Part shown: one piece after another, positions 1 to 7,946 of the stretch
How the letters are laid out: each line of letters begins with the position of its first letter
How positions within the stretch are numbered: the first letter of the stretch is position 1
Origin: JBDNFP01 sp041689775
GTDB taxonomy: Bacteria > Bacteroidota > Bacteroidia > Cytophagales > Spirosomataceae
Assembly: GCA_041689775.1 (NCBI GenBank)
Contig: JBDNFP010000036.1
Location: 1 to 29,236, forward strand
DNA length: 29,236 bases
Reading direction: 5' to 3'
Program-made: the position numbers and the translations under genes
Notes under the pieces: model-generated
What the model saw: only the letters and a program-made list of their open reading frames with translations
Told to the model about the DNA's origin: nothing
The model's database searches: none

Positions 1-1
1 G

Positions 2-117
2 AGTCGCAGGACGATATGTTTTTCTAAAAACGAGCAAATTCATGACAATGTCATTGGTATGTACATCAACAAACACTATTTCAAAACAGGAACATATGGC
101 GACTCCGTCGCTGCATG
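2..117 (+). CDS. Possible 3' end of an unknown gene cut by the window edge
   Basis: Reading from base 2, a frame stays open to a TGA at 115-117 and gives a tail ending in GMYINKHYFKTGTYGDSVAA. Third positions are mostly C or T, as in the real genes nearby. The stop lies 26 bases before the convergent TPR gene ends. I do not recognise the protein. The two neighbouring frames are also open over much of this short stretch, so chance is not excluded. Confidence 0.35.
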
Positions 118-143
118 ATCAACCCTTTATAGACACTACCCTA

Positions 144-851
144 TTACTTACCGCAATAGGTGGCTATTGCACTGCCTGCATCGGTAAAACCTAGCCTCTG
201 CGCCTGTTTGAGGCTTAGACAGCCTATTTCTTTTTCGCCGCTTTCCCATTGAGACAATCCCAAACCATAAAAGGCTTTACCAAATTTAGGGTCGTAGCGG
301 GTAGCTTTCCGAAAAGCAAGACTCGCCTTGGCGAACTCTTTTTCCCGGAAATAGGTGTTACCAAGGTTGTACCATGCCTGAATATTGTCCTCGTCTAACT
401 GAGTCGCTTTTTCGAAATCCGAAATAGCTTGCGGAATTTGCTCCATTAGGGCATGGACCTGTCCACGGTTAAGGTACACATCGGCGGTATCAGGTACTAG
501 GTTAACGGCTATATTGTAGTCGGCAAGGGCCGAATCCAGACGATTTTGTGAGGTGTAGAGTAAGGCCCGATTGAAATAAGGCTGGTATAGATCTGGGTTG
601 AGGTGGATCGCCTGTCTGTAGTCGAGGAGGGCGTTTGGGTATTCTTTCAATTCAAAATAAGCCACCCCGCGCGAATTTAAGGCCTCGGCGTTTTTGATGT
701 CTTTGTCGATGGCCTTATTGAGAAATTCAATTCCTTCACGTAGTTTTCCTTCTTTCAGCAAACTTTTACCTTTATTTAGAAAGGCATCGGATGATTGGGA
801 ACAGGAGATGATAAAAAAGGCAAAAGGTAAAAATAATAATAGGCGAATCAT
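144..851 (-). CDS. TPR-repeat lipoprotein
   Basis: A 235-residue protein with a type II signal peptide: a hydrophobic stretch runs into the lipobox IISC, so Cys17 should be the lipidated residue. The rest is about five or six tetratricopeptide repeats of 34 residues (roughly 22-215), with recurrent patterns such as ALLDYRQAIHLNPDLYQPYF and AWYNLGNTYFREKEFAKASL. TPR solenoids bind other proteins, so this is probably an envelope scaffold, but the partner cannot be read from sequence. The ATG at 851 is preferred because it places the signal peptide at the N-terminus. A TAnnTTTG element lies about 25 bases upstream, giving a short leader. It is divergent from the SRP RNA gene. Confidence 0.85.
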   Translation of the reverse strand: MIRLLLFLPFAFFIISCSQSSDAFLNKGKSLLKEGKLREGIEFLNKAIDKDIKNAEALNSRGVAYFELKEYPNALLDYRQAIHLNPDLYQPYFNRALLYTSQNRLDSALADYNIAVNLVPDTADVYLNRGQVHALMEQIPQAISDFEKATQLDEDNIQAWYNLGNTYFREKEFAKASLAFRKATRYDPKFGKAFYGLGLSQWESGEKEIGCLSLKQAQRLGFTDAGSAIATYCGK

Positions 852-874
852 TGCTCATTTTTAGTTGATTGGCG

Positions 875-882
875 CAAAAGTA
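875..882 (-). promoter_or_regulatory. Bacteroidetes -7 element for the TPR lipoprotein gene
   Basis: On the minus strand this reads TACTTTTG, a match to the Bacteroidetes -7 consensus TAnnTTTG. Transcription would start near 870, about 20 bases before the ATG. No convincing -33 TTTG is seen at the usual spacing. Confidence 0.5.
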
Positions 883-929
883 CGCTAGAAAGCAATGAGA
901 ATGTTTTCTTTTTGTAAAGAAATTGTGCT

Positions 930-937
930 TATCTTTG
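930..937 (+). promoter_or_regulatory. Promoter -7 element of the SRP RNA gene
   Basis: TATCTTTG matches TAnnTTTG exactly and lies four bases before the first paired base of the SRP RNA (941), the expected distance to a start site. A TTTG at 911-914 could be the -33 element, although the 15-base gap is a little short. Confidence 0.7.
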
Positions 938-940
938 CAC

Positions 941-1039
941 AGGCAAATCGGAACTACTAGCTCCTGCTGAATCCCCCAGGTCTTGACAGAAGCAAGGGTA
1001 GGTAGTCGTAGCAGTGAGATTCTCGGTTTGCCTTTTTTT
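941..1039 (+). ncRNA. ffs: Signal recognition particle RNA (4.5S type)
   Basis: This is a short bacterial SRP RNA, which binds Ffh to target nascent membrane and exported proteins. The diagnostic apical hairpin is present at about 976-998: CAGGTC, a short loop (TTGACA), then GAAGCA. It corresponds to the conserved CAGGUC...GAAGCA core of E. coli 4.5S RNA that contacts the Ffh M domain. The ends pair: AGGCAAA at 941-947 with TTTGCCT at 1027-1033, and an inner CTGCT/AGCAG pair is also visible. A run of seven T follows at 1033-1039, so the outer helix doubles as a terminator. The length of about 95 bases fits the small SRP RNA class. Identification is from motif and structure, not from a covariance model. 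Confidence 0.85.
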
Positions 1040-1133
1040 GTTCCTTTTCGAGGAACAGTTCTTCCCATCCTTTCGGATTCCTTTTGCTTTCTCTATTTTT
1101 GCCTTTGTTTTCAAAACCAAATCTCTTTTTAGC

Positions 1134-1787
1134 ATGAAATTCTTTATAGACACAGCCAATTTGGCTGAGATCAAGGAGGCCCAGTCGTTGGGAGTTCTCG
1201 ATGGTGTAACTACCAATCCTTCTCTAATGGCCAAAGAGGGCATTACTGGCAAGGACAATATTATGAGGCATTACAAAGCGATTTGTGATATCGTTGAAGG
1301 CGATGTTAGCGCGGAAGTCATCTCTATTGATTTTGAAGGCATGATTCGTGAAGGAGAAGAACTGATCGAGATTGACGATAAAATTGTGGTGAAAATTCCG
1401 ATAATAAAGGACGGGGTCAAAGCCCTTAAATATTTCTCAAACAAAGGAATCCGAACCAACTGCACATTAGTGTTTTCGGCCGGACAAGCTCTACTAGCAG
1501 CCAAAGCGGGCGCCACTTACGTTTCGCCTTTCATTGGTCGTTTGGATGATATCTCTACCGATGGGGTTGCGCTCATCGAGCAGATCGTAACCATTTACCG
1601 TAACTACGGCTACGAAACCCAGGTTTTGGCTGCATCAATACGTCACCCGATGCACATCATGCAATGTGCCGAAATCGGTGCCGATGTCATGACGGGCCCT
1701 TTAAGTGCGATACTAGCATTGTTAAAGCACCCACTTACGGACATAGGCTTGGAAAAATTCCTAGCAGACTACCAGAAAGGAAATTAG
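1134..1787 (+). CDS. fsa: Fructose-6-phosphate aldolase / transaldolase-like protein
   Basis: A 217-residue TIM-barrel protein of the small transaldolase (TalC/FSA) family, which cleaves or transfers dihydroxyacetone units of fructose 6-phosphate. The N-terminal MKFFIDTANL and DGVTTNPSL motifs are family hallmarks. Lys87 in VVKIPI is in the place of the Schiff-base lysine, and TNCTLVFSAGQ and YVSPFIGRLDD follow in the usual order. The length matches the 214-220 residue norm. An upstream in-frame start at 1014 would add 40 residues unlike the family and would run into the SRP RNA, so the ATG at 1134 is chosen. Family members act either as aldolase or as transaldolase, and sequence alone does not decide this. 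The ftsE-like gene follows after 47 bases. Confidence 0.9.
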   Translation: MKFFIDTANLAEIKEAQSLGVLDGVTTNPSLMAKEGITGKDNIMRHYKAICDIVEGDVSAEVISIDFEGMIREGEELIEIDDKIVVKIPIIKDGVKALKYFSNKGIRTNCTLVFSAGQALLAAKAGATYVSPFIGRLDDISTDGVALIEQIVTIYRNYGYETQVLAASIRHPMHIMQCAEIGADVMTGPLSAILALLKHPLTDIGLEKFLADYQKGN

Positions 1788-1834
1788 TAATTTTCTGAGT
1801 TGGTATAAACCCTTATCTTCTGTTTGATTAAGAA

Positions 1835-2521
1835 ATGGAAATTTCCGCAGAACCTGTTGTGGTACTTGAAAGCGCTGATATTTTTCAGGGTGATAAGCCG
1901 ATTTTAGCCGATGTGAATTTCCACGTCAGCAAGGGAGAGTTTGTGTTTTTGATTGGTCGCACCGGCAGCGGTAAATCTTCTCTGCTGAAGACTCTTTACG
2001 CTGACTTGTGGCTACATACTGGCTCGGCAAAAGTAGCAGGTTTTGAGTTGCATAAAATAAAACGAACTGATGTCCCTTTTCTTCGCCGTCGGGTAGGTAT
2101 TGTTTTCCAGGATTTTCAGCTATTAATTGATCGCTCGGTGGAAGATAACCTTACGTTTGTGCTACGTGCAACAGGTTGGCAGGATAAGGCCATAATTGCG
2201 AATCGGATTTCGGAGGTCTTGATGCAGGTCGGATTAGGTACTTCTCAGAAAAAATTTCCCCATCAGCTATCAGGTGGCGAGCAGCAAAGGGTGGTGATTG
2301 CCCGGGCGATGTTGAACGAACCGCAAATTTTGATTGCTGATGAGCCAACCGGAAATCTTGACCCGGAGGTGAGTGATCAAATTATGCAAGTCTTTAAAAC
2401 TATCAACAACGCCGGAACGGCTGTTTTGATGGCAACCCATAACTACGACCTTCTTCAAAACTACCCCGCACGGATTATCCGTTGTGAAAACGGTAAGGTT
2501 GGGGAAGTGAGTTATCGCTAA
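1835..2521 (+). CDS. ftsE: ABC transporter ATP-binding protein, FtsE-like
   Basis: A 228-residue stand-alone ABC ATPase. Walker A is GRTGSGKS (41-48), the Q-loop is VFQDFQ, the signature is LSGGEQQR (146-153), Walker B is ILIADEPTGNLD with Glu171 as catalytic base, and the switch histidine is in MATHNYD. The spacing and the DEPTGNLD form fit the FtsE/LolD/MacB group. FtsE works with the membrane protein FtsX to control peptidoglycan hydrolases at division. No ftsX is adjacent here, which is common in this phylum. LolD or another class 3 ATPase remains possible. A bidirectional terminator begins about 20 bases after the stop. Confidence 0.8.
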   Translation: MEISAEPVVVLESADIFQGDKPILADVNFHVSKGEFVFLIGRTGSGKSSLLKTLYADLWLHTGSAKVAGFELHKIKRTDVPFLRRRVGIVFQDFQLLIDRSVEDNLTFVLRATGWQDKAIIANRISEVLMQVGLGTSQKKFPHQLSGGEQQRVVIARAMLNEPQILIADEPTGNLDPEVSDQIMQVFKTINNAGTAVLMATHNYDLLQNYPARIIRCENGKVGEVSYR

Positions 2522-2539
2522 GGGTAACAATTATATTTA

Positions 2540-2575
2540 AAATGGGGCCGATTCTGCTAAGAATCGGCCCCATTT
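2540..2575. terminator. Bidirectional terminator between ftsE and porX
   Basis: A perfect 15-base stem (arms 2540-2554 and 2561-2575, core GGGGCCGATTC) with a six-base loop lies between two converging genes. It is flanked by A on one side and T on the other, so it can serve both strands. Confidence 0.85.
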
Positions 2576-2603
2576 CGTTGTGTCATGTGAGAAAGCCTAC
2601 AGC

Positions 2604-4169
2604 CTATTTCGCTTTCATGTCAATGAATGGAATAATCATTTCTTCCATGGATACCCCACCGTGCTGGAAGGTATCGCGATACAGATTGACATATTGATTA
2701 TAGTTATTAGGGTAGGCAAAGAAATAATCTTCCTTCGTGAATACGTAGGAGGTCGATACGTGGGGCTTTGGTAAGAAAAAGCGCTCAGGTTTACGGCAAA
2801 CCAACAGGTGGTTGTCATCAAACACCAGGTTCTTACCGTGTTTGTACCGTAAATTAGTGTTAGTTTCCCGGTACCCGATAATCTTGACGGGCTTCTGTAC
2901 TCGAATCATTCCATGGTCAGTAGTCAGTATCAGTCGTCCCTTCTTTTCAGCAACCTTTCGGATAAAGTCTAGTAACGGTGAATGCTGAAACCATGATTTT
3001 GTGATGGATCGGTAGGCTGCCTCGTCGGGAGCAAGCTCCTTGATCATCTGGACATCCGTGCGGGCATGGGAGAGCATATCCACAAAGTTGTACACCACAA
3101 CATTGAGTTGATTACTCATCAAGTTATTGAAATTATCGACCAAAGACTTGCCCTGATTGGCGTTCAGAATCTTATGGTAGGAAAACTTTATGTTGAGACG
3201 ATTCCAATCAAGCTGCTTTTGGAGTAGCTCGTGTTCATGCTTATTCAACCCTTCTTCACCCTCCGGTGTATTTTCGTCACTTACCCACCACTGTGGAAAT
3301 TTACGCTCAATTTCACTTGGCATCATACCTGCAAATATAGCATTACGTGCATAGCCGGTGGTAGTAGGTAAAATCGAATAGTAAGAGGATTCCTCCTCGA
3401 TCGTAAAGTACTCCTGCATGATCGACTGAATCATTTTCCATTGATCGTATCGGAAATTATCGATGAGCAAAAAGAAAAGGGGTTCGCTACTTCCTTTCAG
3501 ATGAGGAAATACTTTTTGCTTCATCAATTGGTGCGAAAGTACCGGGCGGTTGGCGCGAGGATCATTTAGCCAATCTTCGTATTCTTCTTCGATAAATTTG
3601 GTAAAGTTAGCGTTAGCATCACTCTTTTGCATGCTAAATACTTCCGCCATACCCTGATCCTGTGAACTTTCGAGTTCCAGCTCCCAATAAATTAGTTTTT
3701 TATAAATTTCTGCCCACTCTCCATGACCAATTCGGTCCTGATACTGCATGGCGAGGTTTCTGAATTGCTGCTGATAGCTAAGCGTCGTCTTTTCGGTGAC
3801 TAGGCGTTTGTTGTCAAGAATCTTCTTTACCGAAAGCAGAATCTGATTAGGATTCAGTGGTTTAATGAGGTAATCGGCTATTTTTGAGCCAATGGCGTCT
3901 TCCATAATATGTTCCTCTTCGCTCTTGGTAATCATGACTACCGGAAGCGAGGGGTGCATTTGCTTTATTTGGGCCAAGGTTTCCAGGCCCGTCATGCCGG
4001 GCATCATTTCATCCAGAAATACAATATCGAAGCGCTCACTTTCTACTTTATCGAGTGCGTCTGAGCCACTGTTTACCGGAGTGACGTTATAGCCTTTGTT
4101 GGTCAAAAACATGATGTGGGGCTTCAATAAATCAATTTCATCGTCGGCCCAGAGTATGTTGTATTGCAT
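2604..4169 (-). CDS. porX: PorX: response regulator with PglZ phosphatase domain
   Basis: A 521-residue protein matching PorX, the regulator that acts with the kinase PorY and an ECF sigma factor to control type IX secretion genes in Bacteroidetes. Residues 1-120 are a CheY-like receiver: acidic pocket D9/D10, phosphoacceptor D53 in FLDEMMPG, T81, and K103 in LIKP. A helical linker follows, then a PglZ/alkaline-phosphatase-type domain from about 220. It keeps the metal-binding LLIDNFRYD, the TTTG (269-272) region holding the nucleophile, ILTTDHGM, and a late histidine in FQHGG. Published work on P. gingivalis PorX assigns it zinc-dependent hydrolysis of nucleotides and oligonucleotides. All expected motifs are present. 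kdsB lies 118 bases upstream on the same strand. Confidence 0.92.
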   Translation of the reverse strand: MQYNILWADDEIDLLKPHIMFLTNKGYNVTPVNSGSDALDKVESERFDIVFLDEMMPGMTGLETLAQIKQMHPSLPVVMITKSEEEHIMEDAIGSKIADYLIKPLNPNQILLSVKKILDNKRLVTEKTTLSYQQQFRNLAMQYQDRIGHGEWAEIYKKLIYWELELESSQDQGMAEVFSMQKSDANANFTKFIEEEYEDWLNDPRANRPVLSHQLMKQKVFPHLKGSSEPLFFLLIDNFRYDQWKMIQSIMQEYFTIEEESSYYSILPTTTGYARNAIFAGMMPSEIERKFPQWWVSDENTPEGEEGLNKHEHELLQKQLDWNRLNIKFSYHKILNANQGKSLVDNFNNLMSNQLNVVVYNFVDMLSHARTDVQMIKELAPDEAAYRSITKSWFQHSPLLDFIRKVAEKKGRLILTTDHGMIRVQKPVKIIGYRETNTNLRYKHGKNLVFDDNHLLVCRKPERFFLPKPHVSTSYVFTKEDYFFAYPNNYNQYVNLYRDTFQHGGVSMEEMIIPFIDMKAK

Positions 4170-4287
4170 AGTTTGCTTATTAAAAGTTGGTAGTAGAAGG
4201 TATGATTTACCTAGTGGTCTATCCTTAACGATGAATTTTACGCTCTCGTATTTTCGTGCATAGAGTTCCGGATAACATTACCGATAA

Positions 4288-5028
4288 TTAAGCCAGAAAT
4301 TTTCGTGCCACCCGTTCCATATCTTCGGGGGTATCGATACCGTGCGAGTCGTCGGGAGTAATAACTGCCCGAATAGAATAATCGTTTTCGAGCCAGCGAA
4401 GCTGCTCCAAAGCCTCGGCTTTTTCAAGGGAAGAAACGGGTAGTTGCGTGATCTGGGCGAGGATATCAGTACGGTAGGCATAAATACCAATATGCTTATA
4501 ATAGGTATGCTCATGAAACCACGCCGAAGGATCCACTCCACGCATGAAAGGAATAGGGTGGCGGCTAAAATAAAGTACTTTATGACTTGCACTGAGTAGT
4601 ACCTTAGGGGAGTTAGGGTTAAAAAGTGTTTCCTCGTCTTCTATCTCCTTTACCAGAGTAGCAAGTTGGGTATCTCCGTTCAGAACCGAGGCCAGCCGAT
4701 TGATTTGGGTAGGTTGGATAAAGGGCTCATCCCCTTGAATATTAATGACGTAATCATAAATACCTTCGAGGTATTGCAGTGCTTCAAAGCAGCGGTCAGT
4801 ACCGCTTTGGTGATTAGGTGAAGTCATCACCACCTTTCCGCCAAACGCCTGAACGTGGTCAAAGATCCTGGAATCGTCCGTAGCGACTACAACCTGTGAT
4901 AAGCGGGAAGACTGAGAGGCTTGCACGTAGACACGTCGAATCATACTTATGCCGTCAATCTCAGCCAAAGCTTTGGCGGGAAAGCGGGTAGAAGCGTAGC
5001 GGGCAGGAATTATTCCAACTATTTGCAC
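4288..5028 (-). CDS. kdsB: CMP-KDO synthetase (3-deoxy-manno-octulosonate cytidylyltransferase)
   Basis: A 246-residue cytosolic enzyme that activates KDO with CTP for lipopolysaccharide inner-core synthesis. The nucleotide-binding start IIPARYASTRFPAKAL is the KdsB signature, followed by VVVATDD, SGTDRC, the metal-binding region INIQGDEP, and HIGIYAYR. The length is close to the E. coli enzyme (248). The ATG at 5028 places the motif at residue 6, as in the family. It lies upstream of porX and may share a transcript with it, although the 118-base gap allows a separate porX promoter. It is divergent from the 5.1-7.8 kb operon. Confidence 0.95.
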   Translation of the reverse strand: MQIVGIIPARYASTRFPAKALAEIDGISMIRRVYVQASQSSRLSQVVVATDDSRIFDHVQAFGGKVVMTSPNHQSGTDRCFEALQYLEGIYDYVINIQGDEPFIQPTQINRLASVLNGDTQLATLVKEIEDEETLFNPNSPKVLLSASHKVLYFSRHPIPFMRGVDPSAWFHEHTYYKHIGIYAYRTDILAQITQLPVSSLEKAEALEQLRWLENDYSIRAVITPDDSHGIDTPEDMERVARKFLA

Positions 5029-5097
5029 AGGACTTTCTATTTGAATTAAGTTTTGGTCAATATTGTTCTAAAAATAGCTGAATCAATTTTAATACTT

Positions 5098-5913
5098 GTG
5101 CTTTCGTCTCTAGAAATCCCAATCACCTTCGCTTTTTCTCAGTCCGTATGGCGTATTCTGCCGCATCCCTCGCCTACTAGTAACTTGTGGGCAATCGAAT
5201 TGCGCGATCCTAACACAAAAACAGTTTCTTGGGCCTTACTCGATTTAGATCAATCTTCAATTTGTTGGCATACCACCCCCGAAGCCACTGATTGGTGGAC
5301 AACCCTTACCGCCTTTTATGGTGGTAACCTGTACCTTCACAATTACCGCTATCCGGATATTCCCGAGCCGACTGATCTTTTGGCTGTTTCTGCCGGGGAT
5401 GGCCAGTTGAAATGGGCACTTCCAGGGGTAGTCTTGGTTCGTGAGGCTTCCGAAAAAAAAGCTCTACTCGTAGCTAAGAAACATGGTGAAGGAGTAGCTT
5501 ACCACCTGGCCGATCCCGAAAGTGGACTACTCGTTGAGCAGGCTGTAAATGATCCTGCCATGGTTTCTGAGAAGGTATCCAGTACTTCACCGATTAGGTA
5601 TTTACCCGGAGATACATACTTTGATCAGGTGACCACTTTTATGGGGAAACTTGTGGGGAAGCATGATTGGAGGGCAGTTGATTATGTGGAATCAAATCCT
5701 TATATAGCGTTTTCTTACTATCTTTACCAAGAGGGAAAAGTGGCGCAACGGCTATTGATCATTAATGATCGAAAAGAAGTTGTGTACCACGAAACTTTAA
5801 GTGAAAACCGACAAGGGATAGGACGAGACACAATTTTACTAAAAGCAGGTCTTTTACTGTGCCTTCGAAATAATAATGAATTGATTAGTTTTAAATTAAG
5901 GCCACAAGAATGA
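5098..5913 (+). CDS. Unknown Bacteroidetes protein, possibly DUF4905-like
   Basis: About 271 residues with no signal peptide if it starts at the GTG at 5098. A TTG at 5053 would add 15 hydrophobic residues. I prefer 5098 because the conserved-looking part begins just after it, at FAFSQSVWRILPHP. The protein has many Trp and Tyr and repeated beta-strand-like stretches (LWAIELRD, VSWALLDLD, NLYLHNYRYPD, GDGQLKWALPG), which suggests a beta-propeller-like fold. It resembles the DUF4905 type from memory, but I am not certain. It opens a four-gene operon: its TGA overlaps the ATG of the LysM gene. That coupling hints at an envelope role, but no activity can be assigned. Confidence 0.7.
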   Translation: MLSSLEIPITFAFSQSVWRILPHPSPTSNLWAIELRDPNTKTVSWALLDLDQSSICWHTTPEATDWWTTLTAFYGGNLYLHNYRYPDIPEPTDLLAVSAGDGQLKWALPGVVLVREASEKKALLVAKKHGEGVAYHLADPESGLLVEQAVNDPAMVSEKVSSTSPIRYLPGDTYFDQVTTFMGKLVGKHDWRAVDYVESNPYIAFSYYLYQEGKVAQRLLIINDRKEVVYHETLSENRQGIGRDTILLKAGLLLCLRNNNELISFKLRPQE

Positions 5914-6818
5914 AGTATCTAGGTTGCATTGTGTTTTTTATGTGTGTTGGCTTGATCATCTCTCCGACTAAGGCGGACTCACTGGCGCGTATGGATTCGG
6001 TCGGTAGAGTAACTGAGAATGGTAAGATTTTTATTCTACATAAGGTTACTAAGGGGCAGACAATGTACGCTGTGATGCGTCAGTACAAAACCAGTATTAG
6101 AGCCATACTCGATGCTAATCCGGGCATTAATGATCAGCTTCGTTTGGATCAGGTTATCAAGGTCCCGTTCACCGGAGTAACTACCGCCAAGGCTAGCCCA
6201 TCCAAAGAGGAGCGCAAGAAGAAAGAAGAAAAGAAAGTGGTTCCTGCGGAAAGTGTAACGGTTTCAACTGCCCCGTCAGGCGCGGACCTGCACATGGTAG
6301 AGGCAGGACAAACTCTTTACAGCGTTGCGGTTAAATATGCCGTTCTGATGGCGGATATCCGTAAATGGAATAAGATGACTTCTGATAATGTAAAGATAGG
6401 GGAAGAACTAATAGTTTCGGAAAAATTATACCTGGAACGAAATACAAACGGAGACAGTGAACCCATCCGCGATACCATCCGGAGCATGCCAAAAACTACT
6501 GCCAGCGCAAGTACCACTATTCCTTCTAAAAATGCAGCAGGAAAGCGTTTTAGAGAAACCGGTCTGGCCGAAATGATTGAAACTGCTGAAAGTTCAAGTA
6601 AGTACCTGGCACTACACCGTTCAGCATCGGTAGGGACCTTGGTTCAGGTCAAAAATGAATTTAATCAGGAGATGATTTGGGTAAAAGTGATCGGTCGGAT
6701 TCCTAACACCAGCGTGAATGATGACATCGTGATCAAGCTTTCGGCCCGTGCTTTTGAGAAACTTTCTCCTACCGCTCGTCGTTTTAGAGCCGAGATAAGT
6801 TATATCTCGACCAACTAA
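5910..6818 (+). CDS. Exported protein with two LysM domains
   Basis: A 302-residue protein with a signal peptide (hydrophobic residues 3-18, ending near TKADS). Two LysM peptidoglycan-binding domains follow: about 43-88 (HKVTKGQTMYAVMRQY ... IKVP) and about 128-172 (HMVEAGQTLYSVAVKY ... EELIV). A Lys/Glu-rich linker separates them. The C-terminal 70 residues (SVGTLVQVKN ... VKVIGRIPN ... IVIKLSARAFEKL) look like a degenerate RlpA-type double-psi beta-barrel. It probably sits in the periplasm bound to the cell wall. No catalytic residue is evident, so it is more likely a structural protein than an enzyme. The ATGA overlap with the preceding gene shows translational coupling. Confidence 0.85.
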   Translation: MKYLGCIVFFMCVGLIISPTKADSLARMDSVGRVTENGKIFILHKVTKGQTMYAVMRQYKTSIRAILDANPGINDQLRLDQVIKVPFTGVTTAKASPSKEERKKKEEKKVVPAESVTVSTAPSGADLHMVEAGQTLYSVAVKYAVLMADIRKWNKMTSDNVKIGEELIVSEKLYLERNTNGDSEPIRDTIRSMPKTTASASTTIPSKNAAGKRFRETGLAEMIETAESSSKYLALHRSASVGTLVQVKNEFNQEMIWVKVIGRIPNTSVNDDIVIKLSARAFEKLSPTARRFRAEISYISTN

Positions 6819-6824
6819 TAGTAT

Positions 6825-7034
6825 ATGAAGCACTCCCCCGAATTCAAATCCCGCCGCGAAGAAGAACGCGCTGAACTAAAAAAAACGACCGGTTATAAAT
6901 TGTGGAGCGTCGCATTTACGCTGATGTACCCTTTCATAGCGGTTTTTACTTTTATATTTTCCAGTATTGTGATGATCTTCTCCGGAATCTCACAAGGACT
7001 GGCTTACCTACTCAGTAAAATTGTCCGTAAATAA
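6825..7034 (+). CDS. Small membrane protein of unknown function
   Basis: A 69-residue protein with a charged N-terminus (KSRREEERAELKK), then hydrophobic residues from about 27 to 64 that could form one long or two short membrane helices, ending in KIVRK. It starts six bases after the LysM gene stop and overlaps the next gene by 14 bases, so it is clearly part of the operon. No family is recognised. The cytoplasmic charged head and membrane tail suggest a small inner-membrane anchor or accessory protein. Confidence 0.7.
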   Translation: MKHSPEFKSRREEERAELKKTTGYKLWSVAFTLMYPFIAVFTFIFSSIVMIFSGISQGLAYLLSKIVRK

Positions 7035-7809
7035 TCCCGTTTCCGCCTACGTTTCAGAGCTGCTCGAACAGAAATACGAGCAGTACAATCGTCCTGATTT
7101 TATTCTGCATGATCCCATTAGTATCCCTCATCGGTACACTAGAAAGCAGGATATTGAAATTATGGGCTTCTGGGCTTCAATCCTCGCTTGGGGGCAGCGT
7201 AAAACGATCATTAATAAGTGTCTCGAATTGGATACTTTGATGGACCATGTTCCCCACGACTTTATCATTAATCACCAAGAAGGGGATTTGAAGCGCTTTC
7301 TGGCCTTCAAGCACCGGACTTTTAATGCCACCGATACCCTCTATTTTCTTCACTATTTCCAGCAGTTCTACCAGCGGCACGATTCCCTCGAAGATGCCTT
7401 TTTGGTACCCAATCAATCAGCCTGCACTACGATAGAACAAAGCCTGATCTCGTTTAATAAAGTATTTTGTGGTTTAGAAGACTTCCCGTCCCGAACCAGT
7501 AAGCATGTCGCAACACCACTTCGGAAGTCGTCGTGTAAGCGGTTGAATATGTTTTTACGTTGGATGGTCCGTCAGGATGACAAAGGGGTAGACTTTGGTG
7601 TCTGGAATCGTATTCGTCCTGATCAGTTGGTAGCGCCCTGTGATGTGCACGTAGATCGGGTAGCGCGATATTTAGGACTGATCCAACGACCCAAAACGGA
7701 TTGGCAAACGGCTGTCGAACTCACCGACTCACTGCGTGAACTGGACCCAAATGATCCTGTAAAGTATGACTTTGCGTTGTTTGGGCTGGGCATTGAGGGG
7801 TTTGTGTAA
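7021..7809 (+). CDS. TIGR02757 (DUF2400) family protein
   Basis: A 262-residue protein of the TIGR02757/DUF2400 family, widespread in Bacteroidetes and lacking an established biochemical role. Recognisable elements are the N-terminal DPISIPHRYTRKQDIEIMGF, ASILAWGQRKTI, the late RWMVR, DFGVWNRIRPDQLVAPCDVH and the terminal YDFALFGLGIEGF. It seems full length. The only workable start is the TTG at 7021: a stop lies upstream in frame and the next ATG would remove conserved residues. The start lies inside the preceding gene, so translation is probably coupled. A hairpin terminator follows at 7861. Confidence 0.85.
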   Translation: MSVNNPVSAYVSELLEQKYEQYNRPDFILHDPISIPHRYTRKQDIEIMGFWASILAWGQRKTIINKCLELDTLMDHVPHDFIINHQEGDLKRFLAFKHRTFNATDTLYFLHYFQQFYQRHDSLEDAFLVPNQSACTTIEQSLISFNKVFCGLEDFPSRTSKHVATPLRKSSCKRLNMFLRWMVRQDDKGVDFGVWNRIRPDQLVAPCDVHVDRVARYLGLIQRPKTDWQTAVELTDSLRELDPNDPVKYDFALFGLGIEGFV

Positions 7810-7860
7810 AAAACAAGTACACTTACCAACTTTAACAACGCTTTCTTTTTTGCCTTTCTC

Positions 7861-7881
7861 ACCACTAGTTTAGTGGTTTTT
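7861..7881 (+). terminator. Terminator after the TIGR02757 gene
   Basis: A seven-base stem (ACCACTA / TAGTGGT) with a three-base loop is followed by five T. It closes the four-gene operon about 50 bases after the last stop. Confidence 0.6.
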
Positions 7882-7946
7882 GCTTTTGTATGCCTAGTTT
7901 GCAGGCTATTATCATGGAACATTCATTACTACAATTAATAGACCCT

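Noticed and set aside
7884..7897. Possible promoter for the M20 peptidase (TTTG plus TAGTTTG)
   Set aside because: The box has one base too few between TA and TTTG, and the -33/-7 spacing is far too short.
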